Source of the DNA: Acidobacteriota bacterium
GTDB lineage: Bacteria > Acidobacteriota > Terriglobia > Bryobacterales > Bryobacteraceae
Length of the DNA: 64,000 bases
Direction of reading: 5' to 3'
Assembly: GCA_016870995.1 (NCBI GenBank)
Contig: VFZU01000010.1
Span: forward strand, 1 to 64,000
Part shown: one piece after another, positions 17,734 through 26,059 of the stretch
Numbering within the stretch: the first letter of the stretch is position 1
Layout: each line of letters opens with the position of its first letter
Position numbers and translations under genes: made by a program
The notes under the pieces: model-generated
Told to the model about the DNA's origin: nothing
Databases searched by the model: none
The model's input: the letters and a program-made list of their open reading frames with translations, nothing else

Positions 17734-18501
17734 TTAGCCCCGGTACCGCAATGACTCAAGCGAACGGGCCGTCAGGAACAACCCAAGAAAACTGACACTC
17801 AGATAGTAAAGCGTGTCCTTCAGGTCGATCACCCCTTTGATGAACGACTCGTTGTGGCGCAATAGGGACACATAGGTCAGCACTTCAGTCAGCATGTTCT
17901 GATCCATGTTCGACATCCACTCGAACACCCACAACAACAGCAGCAGCACAAACGTGCTGAACGCGGCTGCGATCTGATTGCTCGTCACTGAAGACAAGAA
18001 CATCCCTAGCGCCAACATCGCCGCACCCTGTAGCAACAGGCCAAGATAGCCTACCGCCAGCGGCTTCCAATCCGGCTTACCGTAAGCAAACAGGAACACC
18101 AGGTTCAGGCCCGAGAACAACAGCAGGCTCGCATACATGCCCACTGCCCCGACCCACTTGCCCAACAGAATTTCCCAGTCCTTGAGTGGCGAGGTCAGCA
18201 GCAGCTCCATCGTGCCGCGGCTCTTCTCTTCAGCGAACAGGCGCATCGTCAACATCGGAATCATGAACAAGCACAACACCCCGCAGTTCCCCAGCAGGTT
18301 GCGGATTACCAGTTCGTTCAGGTTCATCGGCATGGTTCGCCCGGTCATCTGCGCTTGCATGCTGGCTCTCACAAAGAAATACACAAGCGACCAGAAGAAA
18401 TACCCGAACATAGCCGCATACGCACCGATCAGCACATAGGCGATCGGCGATTGAAAATATGCGTTCAACTCTTTGCGCGCAATCGTCAAAACGTTTCTCA
18501 T
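17734..18501 (-). CDS. ABC-2 type permease (GldF-like)
   Basis: A 255-residue membrane protein with six hydrophobic helices. The start MRNVLTIARKELNAYFQSPI and the strings MIPMLTMRLFAEEKSRGTME and LLLTSPLKDWEILLGKW are typical of ABC-2/NosY/GldF permeases. The EEKSRGT-x-E-LLLTSP segment is the coupling helix region that meets the ATPase. Its start overlaps the ATPase stop by four bases, and the GldG-like gene follows, so the three proteins should form one transporter. Confidence 0.88.
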   Translation of the reverse strand: MRNVLTIARKELNAYFQSPIAYVLIGAYAAMFGYFFWSLVYFFVRASMQAQMTGRTMPMNLNELVIRNLLGNCGVLCLFMIPMLTMRLFAEEKSRGTMELLLTSPLKDWEILLGKWVGAVGMYASLLLFSGLNLVFLFAYGKPDWKPLAVGYLGLLLQGAAMLALGMFLSSVTSNQIAAAFSTFVLLLLLWVFEWMSNMDQNMLTEVLTYVSLLRHNESFIKGVIDLKDTLYYLSVSFLGLFLTARSLESLRYRG

Positions 18502-19445
18502 TGCCCGACTTCCTCCGCCGCGGCCGTCAGCCGCAGGAACATATCATCCAGACTCACCGCCGCCGCATCGAGGCGGTACAAATTCCAACCTTTGCCCAAT
18601 ACGATCTGTGCCAGCTTGGGCCGCAAATCCGCATCAGTAGCCGTATCCACATCCACGCGCCACAAGCCTCCGTCATCACTTGCAGTGACGGCTGTTACCC
18701 CTTCAATGCCCTCAAAAGGTGCCGTGATTTCATCGCTTGAGCTCGCGCCCTCCGGCACCGACACTTCAAGTACTGCGCCATTGCGCCGCGTCAGATCATC
18801 CAGACGTCCGCTGGTTGCGATCTTGCCCTTGTTGATGATCACCAGCGACTCGCACATCGCCTTCACTTCCTGCAAGATGTGCGTGCTCAACACGATCGTG
18901 TGATCGCCAGCGAGGCTCTTGATCAGGTCGCGTGTTTCGATAATCTGCTTCGGGTCGAAGCCACTGGTGGGTTCGTCCAGAATCAGCACATCCGGGTTGT
19001 GGATGATCGCCTGCGCCAAGCCCACACGCTGCCGGTAACCCTTGGAGAGTTTGCCGATCAACTTGCTCCATACGTCCTTCACAAAACAGCGGGTGGCTAC
19101 TTCCTGGCTTCGCGCCAGCACGTCTTTTTCCGCCACACCCTTGATCCGGGCGACAAACTGCAGATACTCGCCCACTTCCATATCCGGATACACGGGGGGC
19201 GTCTCGGGCAGGTAGCCAATTCGCTTCTTCACTTCAAGCGGCTGCTTGATCACATCAAATCCTGCGATCGTCGCCGTGCCCTCCGTGGGAGGCATAAAAC
19301 ACGTCAACATACGCATCGTCGTCGTTTTTCCCGCGCCATTCGGCCCGAGAAAACCCACGATCTGCCCCTTCTCGACAGAGAAGGAAACATGATCGACCGC
19401 GACGTTGCGCGCATAGCGCTTCGTCAATCCTTCGACCTGAATCAT
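18498..19445 (-). CDS. ABC transporter ATP-binding protein (GldA-like)
   Basis: A 315-residue ATPase. Walker A is GPNGAGKTTTMRML (about residues 35-48), the signature motif is LSKGYRQRVGLAQAII with Lys in place of the usual second Gly, and Walker B is VLILDEPTSGFDP followed by the switch His in LSTHILQEV. The C-terminal 90 residues form a separate small domain of the DUF4162 type. It energises the ABC-2 permease encoded next. A promoter should lie in the long intergenic region upstream; the start has AAAGGC ahead. Confidence 0.92.
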   Translation of the reverse strand: MIQVEGLTKRYARNVAVDHVSFSVEKGQIVGFLGPNGAGKTTTMRMLTCFMPPTEGTATIAGFDVIKQPLEVKKRIGYLPETPPVYPDMEVGEYLQFVARIKGVAEKDVLARSQEVATRCFVKDVWSKLIGKLSKGYRQRVGLAQAIIHNPDVLILDEPTSGFDPKQIIETRDLIKSLAGDHTIVLSTHILQEVKAMCESLVIINKGKIATSGRLDDLTRRNGAVLEVSVPEGASSSDEITAPFEGIEGVTAVTASDDGGLWRVDVDTATDADLRPKLAQIVLGKGWNLYRLDAAAVSLDDMFLRLTAAAEEVGQ

Positions 19446-19791
19446 AAACTGATTTGCCTTTTAACTTTTAGGGTGAACCTTTATCATATCCAAGCGGGGC
19501 CAAACCCGATGCCGGTTTCCGGCAGTGACGCAAATGGTGGATAGAGCCCGGGGAACCACGCCTCCAAAGCGTCGATCGGGCATGCCAGCCGTAGCGGTCC
19601 ACGAGTCGACTCCGACCCTAAGACGCGCATCGCCACCAAACGTGAGACGATTTCCCAAGTTTGACTCGCGCGAAAGCTCATACGCTACGCTTTCGGTAGC
19701 TGCCTTGCCCCGCTTTCGATCGCAGCGTCGCCGCAGGTTTCTGTGCCGGGATTCCCGCCGCTTTTTGTTCCGCCGCCGCAATGCCTCTAAG

Positions 19792-19812
19792 TTGTTCTTA
19801 AGAAAAGAACAA
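19792..19812. repeat. Inverted repeat, 8-bp stem
   Basis: TTGTTCTT and its exact complement AAGAACAA flank a five-base loop. It sits two bases from the larger palindrome that follows. On the minus strand it comes after the fabI hairpin, so it may be part of a double terminator or a protein binding site. Confidence 0.5.
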
Positions 19813-19814
19813 GA

Positions 19815-19840
19815 CGGCACAATAGATATCTACTGTGCCG
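19815..19840 (-). terminator. 26-nt near-perfect palindrome downstream of fabI
   Basis: The arms CGGCACA and TGTGCCG surround the perfect palindrome TAGATATCTA; only one pair in the whole 26 bases is mismatched. On the minus strand it lies 37 bases after the fabI stop and is followed by GTCTTGTTCTTTTCTT, a T-rich run, so it may be a factor-independent terminator. A dimeric regulator site is the alternative, because the symmetry continues through the centre where a terminator would have a loop. Confidence 0.45.
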
Positions 19841-19876
19841 CCCTTGATGCCGCTTTTTGTACCGGTCTTCCAGCAA

Positions 19877-20653
19877 CTATTCTGGCGTCGGCAAACCCAT
19901 CACCTTGAAGCCCGCATCGACATAGATCACATTGCCCGTGACGCCGCGTCCGAGATGGCTGCCAAGAAACGCTGCCGTATCCCCAACCTCGGCCGTTTCG
20001 GTGTTCTTGCGTAGTGGTGAGACCGCTGCCACGCCGTCCAGAATCTTCGAAAATCCACTGATTCCGCGCGCGCTTGCCGTCTTGATCGGCCCGGCTGAGA
20101 TCGCGTTCACGCGAATGCCCTTCGGCCCCAGCTCGCTCGCCAGATACCGCACGCAGGCCTCAAGCGCCGCTTTGGCCACGCCCATCACGTTGTAATTCGG
20201 GATCACGCGCTCGCTGCCCAGATAGGTCAGCGTCATGATTGCCCCACCTTCGGTCATCAACGGCGAAAGCGCCCGCGACACACTCACCAGTGAGTAGCTC
20301 GACACCTCCAAAGCCAACGCATAGCCGTCTTTGGACGTTTCAAGAAATGGTCGGCTCAAGTCGTCGCGGTTCGCAAATGCGATCGAATGGACGATGGCAT
20401 CGAGCCTTTCGCCCTTAAGCGCCTCAACCAGCGCCGCAAGCTCCTCATCTTTGGTGACATCGCAATTCAACACGAGCGATGCGCCCAGTTCCTGCCCCAG
20501 CTCTTCGACGGTCGCCTTTTGCCGCTCGCCCTGATAGGTCAAAATCAGGCGTGCTCCTTCCCGCCGGTAGCTCTCGGCTATCGCATACGCAATGCTCCAC
20601 TTATTGGCAACACCCAGGATGATCGCCGTCTTTCCGGCAAGAAGTTGAGACAT
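19877..20653 (-). CDS. fabI: Enoyl-[acyl-carrier-protein] reductase (NADH), FabI
   Basis: A 258-residue short-chain dehydrogenase that performs the last reduction of each fatty acid elongation cycle, and the target of triclosan-type inhibitors. Evidence: the FabI version of the nucleotide loop (GVANKWSIAYAIAESY), IVHSIAFAN, the sequence LTYLGSERVIPNYNVMGVAK with the catalytic Tyr-x6-Lys pair, and the substrate-loop region RVNAISAGPIKTASARGISG. Length is normal. The gene is alone on the minus strand with a hairpin after it. Its start is divergent from superoxide dismutase, 48 bases away. Confidence 0.95.
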   Translation of the reverse strand: MSQLLAGKTAIILGVANKWSIAYAIAESYRREGARLILTYQGERQKATVEELGQELGASLVLNCDVTKDEELAALVEALKGERLDAIVHSIAFANRDDLSRPFLETSKDGYALALEVSSYSLVSVSRALSPLMTEGGAIMTLTYLGSERVIPNYNVMGVAKAALEACVRYLASELGPKGIRVNAISAGPIKTASARGISGFSKILDGVAAVSPLRKNTETAEVGDTAAFLGSHLGRGVTGNVIYVDAGFKVMGLPTPE

Positions 20654-20701
20654 AAACCATATTGTGTCATCTAAACTGGGGAAAGGAACATCCGAACATT
20701 T

Positions 20702-21310
20702 ATGGCATTCTCACTTCCCGCACTTCCCTACGCGCACGACGCGCTCGAACCGCACATCGATACCGCCACGATGGAGATCCATCACGGCAAGCATCATAAC
20801 GCTTATGTCACCAATCTGAACAAGGCCCTTGAGTCAGCCCCCGAGCTGGCTGGCAAGACGATTGAAGAACTGCTGGCCAATAACCTCGCCATCGTTCCCG
20901 ATGCCATCAAAGCCCCCGTTCGCAACAACGGTGGAGGCCACTACAACCATTCCCTCTTCTGGACCATCCTCGGCCCTGGTGCCGGTGGCACCCCGGTTGG
21001 CAAGCTCGCCGACGCCATCAACGAGACCTTCGGTTCTTTCGATGCTTTCAAAGAAAAGTTCGCCGCCGCCGCTACCACCCGCTTCGGTTCTGGTTGGGCC
21101 TGGCTGTCGAAGACCGCCGACGGCAAGCTTGAGATCAGCTCGACGCCCAACCAGGACAATCCGTTCATGGAAGGTAAGCACCCCATCATCGGCCTCGACG
21201 TTTGGGAGCACGCCTACTACCTGAAGTATCAGAATCGCCGCCCTGACTACATCTCCTCCTGGTGGAATGTTGTCAATTGGGTCGAAGCCGATACCCGCTT
21301 CAACGGCTAA
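20702..21310 (+). CDS. sodB: Superoxide dismutase (Fe/Mn type)
   Basis: A 202-residue cytoplasmic enzyme that dismutes superoxide. The N-terminus [20 protein letters not shown] contains the first metal His, followed by the motif [17 protein letters not shown] with the second. The Asp and third His are in [20 protein letters not shown], the classical signature DVWEHAYY. The [14 protein letters not shown] segment is present. I cannot safely tell Fe from Mn by eye; the gene symbol is given for the family. There is no signal peptide. A perfect terminator hairpin follows. Confidence 0.93.
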   Translation: MAFSLPALPYAHDALEPHIDTATMEIHHGKHHNAYVTNLNKALESAPELAGKTIEELLANNLAIVPDAIKAPVRNNGGGHYNHSLFWTILGPGAGGTPVGKLADAINETFGSFDAFKEKFAAAATTRFGSGWAWLSKTADGKLEISSTPNQDNPFMEGKHPIIGLDVWEHAYYLKYQNRRPDYISSWWNVVNWVEADTRFNG

Positions 21311-21332
21311 GCACTTACGATTCCAACAAAAG

Positions 21333-21355
21333 GCCCGCCGCAAGGCGGGCTTTTT
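21333..21355 (+). terminator. Factor-independent terminator after superoxide dismutase
   Basis: A perfect seven-base stem GCCCGCC/GGCGGGC with loop GCAA is followed directly by TTTTT. It lies 22 bases after the superoxide dismutase stop and 18 bases before the next start, separating that gene from the polyamine ABC operon. Confidence 0.92.
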
Positions 21356-21373
21356 ACGTTACGATGCGATTCA

Positions 21374-22336
21374 ATGACCGATGTCCTCACGCTCACTGGC
21401 GTATCGAAAGTCTTCCCCTCGCACAGAGCTGTCGACAACGTAAACCTCACGATCCCGCCGGGCGAGTTCCACGCCCTGGTTGGCCCTTCCGGCTGCGGCA
21501 AAACCACAACTCTCCGCATGGTTGCCGGCTTTGAGATCCCCACGGAAGGGAACATCCTTCTCGAGGGCGCAAATGTCGCGAGCCTCCCTCCCTACGCACG
21601 CAACGTCTCCACCGTTTTTCAAAACTACGCTCTCTTCCCGCATCTCACGATCCGCCAGAATGTCGAATTCGGCCTCAAGCGCAAATCGGATCCCGGCAAC
21701 ATCCCCGCCAAAGTCGCCGAGGTTCTCGACCTCGTCCAACTCACCGGCAAGGAAGACCGGCTGCCCTCCCAGCTCTCTGGTGGCGAGAAACAGAGAGCTG
21801 CGCTGGCCCGTTCCCTTGCTCTCGCGCCCGCCGTCCTGCTACTCGATGAACCTCTCAGCGCCCTCGATCCGAACCTTCGCAAGCAAGTCCGCCTCGAGCT
21901 CAAAGCTCTCCAGCGCCGAGTCGGCATCACGTTTCTCATGGTCACCCACGACCAGGAAGAAGCCCTCACTCTCGCCGACCGCATCACGGTGATGAACAAA
22001 GGCAAGGTCGAACAAACCGGCACGCCTCATGAGATCTACCTCAAACCCCGCACGCCCTTCGTCGCGCAATTTCTTGGCGCCATGAACTGGCTCAATGGTT
22101 TCGGCCTTCGTCCCGAAGCCACACGCATTACTCCGCTTGAGCCTCCCTCGGGCGTCCCCTCGGTTCGAGCCACCGTGCTCGATTCCACATTTCTAGGCAA
22201 CTGCATCCATGTTCTCGCCGAAATGCCCAATGGCGAAACCATCACTGTCGAAGTCTCCCGCTTTGAAGGCACGCACAAACAAGGCGACCGCGTTCAGCTT
22301 TGGTGGAATCCCGAAGACGAGTTGCGCTTCTCATGA
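21374..22336 (+). CDS. potA: Polyamine-type ABC transporter ATPase
   Basis: A 320-residue ATPase of the spermidine/putrescine importer class. Walker A is GPSGCGKTTTLRMVAGFE, the signature is QLSGGEKQRAALARSLA, and Walker B is LLLDEPLSALDP, followed by the switch His in MVTHDQEEAL. The C-terminal 80 residues form a TOBE-like regulatory domain, shorter than in E. coli PotA. The family includes other importers (Fe3+, thiamine), so the substrate rests on the partner genes. The stop overlaps the next start (ATGA). It is first in the operon, right after a terminator. Confidence 0.88.
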   Translation: MTDVLTLTGVSKVFPSHRAVDNVNLTIPPGEFHALVGPSGCGKTTTLRMVAGFEIPTEGNILLEGANVASLPPYARNVSTVFQNYALFPHLTIRQNVEFGLKRKSDPGNIPAKVAEVLDLVQLTGKEDRLPSQLSGGEKQRAALARSLALAPAVLLLDEPLSALDPNLRKQVRLELKALQRRVGITFLMVTHDQEEALTLADRITVMNKGKVEQTGTPHEIYLKPRTPFVAQFLGAMNWLNGFGLRPEATRITPLEPPSGVPSVRATVLDSTFLGNCIHVLAEMPNGETITVEVSRFEGTHKQGDRVQLWWNPEDELRFS

Positions 22337-23157
22337 CCCTGCGACGCATCTTCCTCGCTCCCGCCGCGCTCGTCACGATCGCCCTCTTTCTGGTGCCCAT
22401 GGCGATCGTTCTCGCCTACAGCCTGATGACCCGTGGGCCCTATGGAGGCCAGGGCATGCCCTGGACACTGGAGAACTACCAGCGCTTTTTCGATCCTCTC
22501 TATGGCGAGATTCTTTTGCGATCCTTCTGGATTGCCGGCGAAACCACGATCCTCTGCCTGGTTCTTGGCTTCCCCCTGGCTTGGTTCCTATCGCGCTCCG
22601 GCAAGCGCCGCGACCTTTACCTCCAACTCGTCATGCTCCCCTTCTGGACCAGCTTCCTGGTCCGCACCTACGCCTGGGTCTTCCTGCTTCGTGACACCGG
22701 CTTGTTCAATACCATCCTGCTCTCGCTCGACCTCATCACCGAACCGATCCCACTGCTTTACAACCACGGTGCAGTCCTGCTCGGCCTTGTCTATTGCAGT
22801 TTGCCTCTCGCAATCCTGCCCATTTACTCCACACTCGAACGTCTCGACTACGCCCTTGTCGAAGCCGCCGCCGACTTGGGCGCTAAACCCTTCGAGACCT
22901 TTCGAAAAATCGTGATCCCGGTCTCCGCGCCAGGCCTCCGTGCCGCTGCCTTTCTCACCTTTGTCCCTTCCCTTGGTACCTATCTCACAAGCGACCTCCT
23001 CGGTGGCGGCAGCACGATCCTGATCGGCAATCTCGTTCAGAACCAATTCACCACCGCGCGCGATTGGCCCTTCGGTGCCGCCGCTTCGCTGATCCTGATG
23101 GCGATCGTTCTGATCGGCCTGGTGGTCGTCACCCGCAACAATGAGGACATCCTGTGA
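22333..23157 (+). CDS. potB: Polyamine-type ABC transporter permease (PotB-like)
   Basis: A 274-residue permease with six membrane helices. The conserved coupling segment VEAAADLGAKPFETFRKIVI followed by PVSAPGL is the EAA motif that contacts the ATPase. N-terminal strings such as VPMAIVLAYSLMTRGPYGG match PotB-type subunits. The ATG at 22333 overlaps the ATPase stop by four bases; the ORF track's earlier start is read-through. The stop overlaps the GTG start of the second permease. Confidence 0.88.
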   Translation: MTLRRIFLAPAALVTIALFLVPMAIVLAYSLMTRGPYGGQGMPWTLENYQRFFDPLYGEILLRSFWIAGETTILCLVLGFPLAWFLSRSGKRRDLYLQLVMLPFWTSFLVRTYAWVFLLRDTGLFNTILLSLDLITEPIPLLYNHGAVLLGLVYCSLPLAILPIYSTLERLDYALVEAAADLGAKPFETFRKIVIPVSAPGLRAAAFLTFVPSLGTYLTSDLLGGGSTILIGNLVQNQFTTARDWPFGAAASLILMAIVLIGLVVVTRNNEDIL

Positions 23158-23918
23158 GGCCCACCGCACTCGGGCTTTACGCCACCGCCATCTACGCTTT
23201 TCTCCACTTGCCGCTGCTTGTCCTCGCAGTTTTCAGCTTCAACTCGTCGCGCCTCACCCATTGGGAGAGCTTCTCCCTCATCTGGTACAAAACCGCCCTC
23301 GGTGACCCAGCTCTGATGGAGGCCACCTTCAACAGTCTTGTCATAGCCGCCTTCGCCACCGTGCTCTCTACCTCCATTGGCACTCTTGCCGCGTACGGCC
23401 TCTGGAAGAAGAAAGCCCGCTGGCTCACTGCGTCGCTCTCGGTGTCGTTGGTCACACCGGAAATAGTCACCGCCGTCTCCCTGCTTGCGCTCTTCCAAAT
23501 CCTGTTCCGCGTGCTGCGTCTCCAACTTGGCATGCACACTGTTGTACTCGCTCACGTCAGCTTCTGCCTTGTCTACGTCGTCATGGTCGTCCTCGCCCGT
23601 CTTCGAACCATGGATGTAAGCTTTGAAGAAGCCGCTGCTGACCTTGGTGCTACCCCCTGGCAGGCCTTCTGCTACGTTACGTTGCCAATGCTGAAACCCG
23701 GCATCATCGCCGCAGCACTTTTGGCTTTCACCACGTCTCTCGACGACTACGTCATTACTTCGCTCGTTGCTGGCGTCGACAGCGAAACACTGCCCATGAT
23801 CATTTACGGTATGGCTCGCCGCGGCGTAAATCCAGCTGTCAATGCAATCTCAACGATCATCGTTTTTGGCCTGGGCATTTTGATTGTGATCAGTCAACGA
23901 CTGGAGCAACAGAAATGA
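23154..23918 (+). CDS. potC: Polyamine-type ABC transporter permease (PotC-like)
   Basis: A 254-residue permease with six helices. The opening YAFLHLPLLVLAVFSFNSSR is typical of PotC proteins, and FEEAAADLGATPWQAFCYVT followed by LPMLKPGI is the EAA coupling motif. TTSLDDYVITSLVAG is another conserved PotC string. The start is GTG, overlapping the PotB stop by four bases; the stop overlaps the binding-protein start in the same way. The four genes are thus translationally coupled. Confidence 0.9.
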   Translation: MRPTALGLYATAIYAFLHLPLLVLAVFSFNSSRLTHWESFSLIWYKTALGDPALMEATFNSLVIAAFATVLSTSIGTLAAYGLWKKKARWLTASLSVSLVTPEIVTAVSLLALFQILFRVLRLQLGMHTVVLAHVSFCLVYVVMVVLARLRTMDVSFEEAAADLGATPWQAFCYVTLPMLKPGIIAAALLAFTTSLDDYVITSLVAGVDSETLPMIIYGMARRGVNPAVNAISTIIVFGLGILIVISQRLEQQK

Positions 23919-24886
23919 ACCGCCGCCATTTCTTCCTTGCACTCTCAGGCCTTGCGGGTTGCACCCGCAATTCGCGGCCTCGTCTGAACGTCATCAACTA
24001 CTCGGACTACATCGCCAAAGACACCATCCCAAACTTCGAGCGCGAATTCAACGTCGATGTCCGCTACTCCGCCGTCATCGAAGGCAGCGAAGAGACCATT
24101 GCCAAAACCATGTCGGGCAATTCGGGCTGGGATGTCGTTTTCCCTGAAAATCGCCTGGTTTTCCCGATGCAAGAAATGAGCCTCCTTGCACCTCTTGATC
24201 ATTCCCGCCTTACAAATCTCAATCAGCTCAGCGCTCGCTTTCGCAATCCCAACTGGGACCGTGACCTCCGCTGGAGTGTTCCTTACCTGTGGTCCTGTTG
24301 CGGCATCCTCTGCCCACGTGCGGCTTCCATCACGAGTTGGCGGAATCTCTGGAACGAGCAATACCGTGGAAAAATCACCATGCTGGATGAGCCCAGTGAA
24401 GTCTTCGCCGCCTGCCTCAAGGTCCTTGGCCATTCCATCAACACCGACGATCCCGTTCAACTCCGCGCAGCGCAGAAGCTCGCCATCGACCAAAAGCGCT
24501 ACCTCCGCGCCTACCTCAACACAGAAGTACGCGACCAGGTTGCCTCGGGCGACGTCCAGGCGGCGCAACTCTGGCAAGGCAGCGCCCAACTCACCATCGA
24601 CAGCGCACCTCGGCTCCACTTCGTTCACCCAAGCGAGGGATATAGCCTTTACTGTGACTGCGTTGCGATTCTTGCGGAATCAAAGCGCCAGGACCTCGCC
24701 CACGAGTTCTTAAACTATCTTTATCGCCCCGCCGTCGCCGCCGCCAACTCCAGAGCCAGCCGCGCCTCCAGTCCTTGTACCAACACGAATGAATCCGTCC
24801 TCGCGAGCGGCGAATGGTTCCGCACTTCTTCAGGCCCCACCCAGCGTCTCCGCGACCGTCTCTGGACTGAGATAAAGTCCGCCTAG
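23915..24886 (+). CDS. potD: Polyamine-type ABC transporter substrate-binding lipoprotein (PotD-like)
   Basis: A 323-residue substrate-binding protein. The N-terminus MNRRHFFLALSGLAGC ends in a lipobox (LAGC), so it should be a lipoprotein on the outer face of the inner membrane. NVINYSDYIAKDTIPNFERE and GWDVVFPENRLV match the start of PotD/PotF proteins, where the NW/NYSDY strand forms part of the polyamine site. VPYLWSCCGILC corresponds to the PotD VPY-x-WGTTGI stretch, with Cys pairs in place of Gly/Thr. This change near the ligand pocket makes the exact polyamine uncertain. Confidence 0.82.
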   Translation: MNRRHFFLALSGLAGCTRNSRPRLNVINYSDYIAKDTIPNFEREFNVDVRYSAVIEGSEETIAKTMSGNSGWDVVFPENRLVFPMQEMSLLAPLDHSRLTNLNQLSARFRNPNWDRDLRWSVPYLWSCCGILCPRAASITSWRNLWNEQYRGKITMLDEPSEVFAACLKVLGHSINTDDPVQLRAAQKLAIDQKRYLRAYLNTEVRDQVASGDVQAAQLWQGSAQLTIDSAPRLHFVHPSEGYSLYCDCVAILAESKRQDLAHEFLNYLYRPAVAAANSRASRASSPCTNTNESVLASGEWFRTSSGPTQRLRDRLWTEIKSA

Positions 24887-24990
24887 CATCTCCTAAGCCC
24901 TTCCATAGTTCGAGAACTCGTCTTAGATCTTCCATCGCTCTTAAGCTTTTCAGCGATCGCCCGGTGCATTGCGAGACTCCGCGAGTCGAT

Positions 24991-25004
24991 TCGGCCATGG
25001 CCGA
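24991..25004. repeat. 14-nt perfect palindrome between convergent genes
   Basis: TCGGCCATGGCCGA is a perfect palindrome midway between the end of the binding-protein gene and the end of the hypothetical gene on the other strand. No T run follows on either side, so terminator function is doubtful. The rest of the 128-bp gap shows nothing else. Confidence 0.3.
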
Positions 25005-25014
25005 CCAATGCCCG

Positions 25015-25389
25015 CTAAGCCTCATTGACGACGGTGGCAAGCATCTCAACCCTCTTGGGCAAAGTAGATTGAACGTGCAAGCAGCCGTGGTGGTCAAAAT
25101 CGATTCGCGTTCCTTCCGGTCGCAATTCGAAGTGCAGGTCGAATTCACCAACACATGCTTTTTCAGCCTGCGCGATTACTTTCATCCAACGCACCATTTC
25201 TTCTACGGGTACCTCATCGGGATTCCATTTCTGCTCCAGCGGAGTTCTTGAAACGAACCCGACTGAAGCCCAGAAGGACTTCATGCCCTCAGCGGTCAAA
25301 CGCATTTGCAACCCTATCGCAATCTTGAGTAGCCGTTCTTCCTCAAAAGGGCCCATCCAGATTTCAGAATCCACAGATTCAATATACAT
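25015..25389 (-). CDS. Hypothetical protein, 124 residues
   Basis: Not recognised. The protein begins MYIESVDSEIWMGPFEEERL and continues with alternating helices and strands, including VEEMVRWMKVIAQAEKACVG and FDLHFELRPEGTRIDFDHHG. The ATG at 25389 has GAAGG just ahead, and the family-like amino acid composition starts only there, so the longer ORF in the track is over-extended. No signal peptide, membrane helix or catalytic motif is seen. It is divergent from the BON-domain gene, with 112 bases between. Confidence 0.5.
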   Translation of the reverse strand: MYIESVDSEIWMGPFEEERLLKIAIGLQMRLTAEGMKSFWASVGFVSRTPLEQKWNPDEVPVEEMVRWMKVIAQAEKACVGEFDLHFELRPEGTRIDFDHHGCLHVQSTLPKRVEMLATVVNEA

Positions 25390-25501
25390 ACCTTCACCCA
25401 ATCGAGCCTTCGGACAGCATGCCAAACATCCATTCCGATTTTCGAAACGTTCTATAAAGTGCCCGCATCCAAACGGGCAGGTAGTTAGAAAGGCCAAGAA
25501 A

Positions 25502-26035
25502 ATGAAAAACACAATTTTCAGTGCAGTATTTGCAACTCTCCTGGCCACCACTCCTCTTGTGAGCGCGAGCGTACCGGCCCCGCAAACAGAAGAGCAGCGG
25601 CTGGCCAAACAGGTTCGTCACGAGCTCATCACACTTCCGTTCTACGGTGTATTCGATAACCTCGCCTATTCCATGGACGGTCGCAAAGTCACCTTGATTG
25701 GACAGGTCACCCGGCCTGTACTTGCTTCCTCTGCCGCCAATGTCGTCAAGTCGATCCCTGGCGTCGAAGAAGTTGTCAACAACATCGAAGTGCTTCCCTT
25801 GTCGCCCAATGACGACCGCCTCCGCATCGCGCTCTATCGCACAATCTTCAGTCAGGCCTCGCTTGGCCGCTACACCCTGGGCGCCAACCCTCCGGTGCGC
25901 ATTCTCGTCAAGAACGGTAACGTAACGCTCGCTGGCGTTGTTCTCAACGAAATGGACAAGAATCTGGCCGGGCTCTTCGCGAATCAGGTCAATGGCGTCT
26001 TCACCGTCACCAATAACCTGACCACCGAGAAGTAA
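25502..26035 (+). CDS. Periplasmic BON-domain protein
   Basis: A 177-residue exported protein with a signal peptide (MKNTIFSAVFATLLATTPLV). The mature part holds two BON domains of about 65 residues. The first runs from VRHELITLPFYGVFDNLAYS to VVKSIPGVEEVVNNIEVLPL; the second runs from LRIALYRTIFSQASLGRYTL through VKNGNVTLAGVVLNEMDKNL. BON domains bind phospholipid membranes and occur in stress proteins such as OsmY. The ATG at 25502 starts the signal peptide; the ORF track's earlier start is spurious. A strong terminator hairpin lies 64 bases after the stop. Confidence 0.85.
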   Translation: MKNTIFSAVFATLLATTPLVSASVPAPQTEEQRLAKQVRHELITLPFYGVFDNLAYSMDGRKVTLIGQVTRPVLASSAANVVKSIPGVEEVVNNIEVLPLSPNDDRLRIALYRTIFSQASLGRYTLGANPPVRILVKNGNVTLAGVVLNEMDKNLAGLFANQVNGVFTVTNNLTTEK

Positions 26036-26059
26036 ATCCTGACAACCCAAATAGGGCGC

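Larger units (their letters stand above)
19446..19876. other. 431-bp gene-free region with several hairpins
   Basis: No convincing protein lies here; ORFs on both strands are Arg-rich and lack family patterns. The end near fabI carries the two hairpins listed separately. The middle has other self-complementary stretches, such as CGAAAGC pairing with GCTTTCG near 19669-19694 and GCCGG-x-CCGGC near 19512. The GC-rich structure could mean an uncharacterised small RNA or a long leader of the ABC operon. I tried to match 6S, SRP, RNase P and tmRNA by eye and found none. Confidence 0.4.

Noticed and set aside
25394-26050. 218-residue minus-strand ORF over the BON gene
   Set aside because: The plus strand encodes a BON protein with signal peptide and correct repeats.
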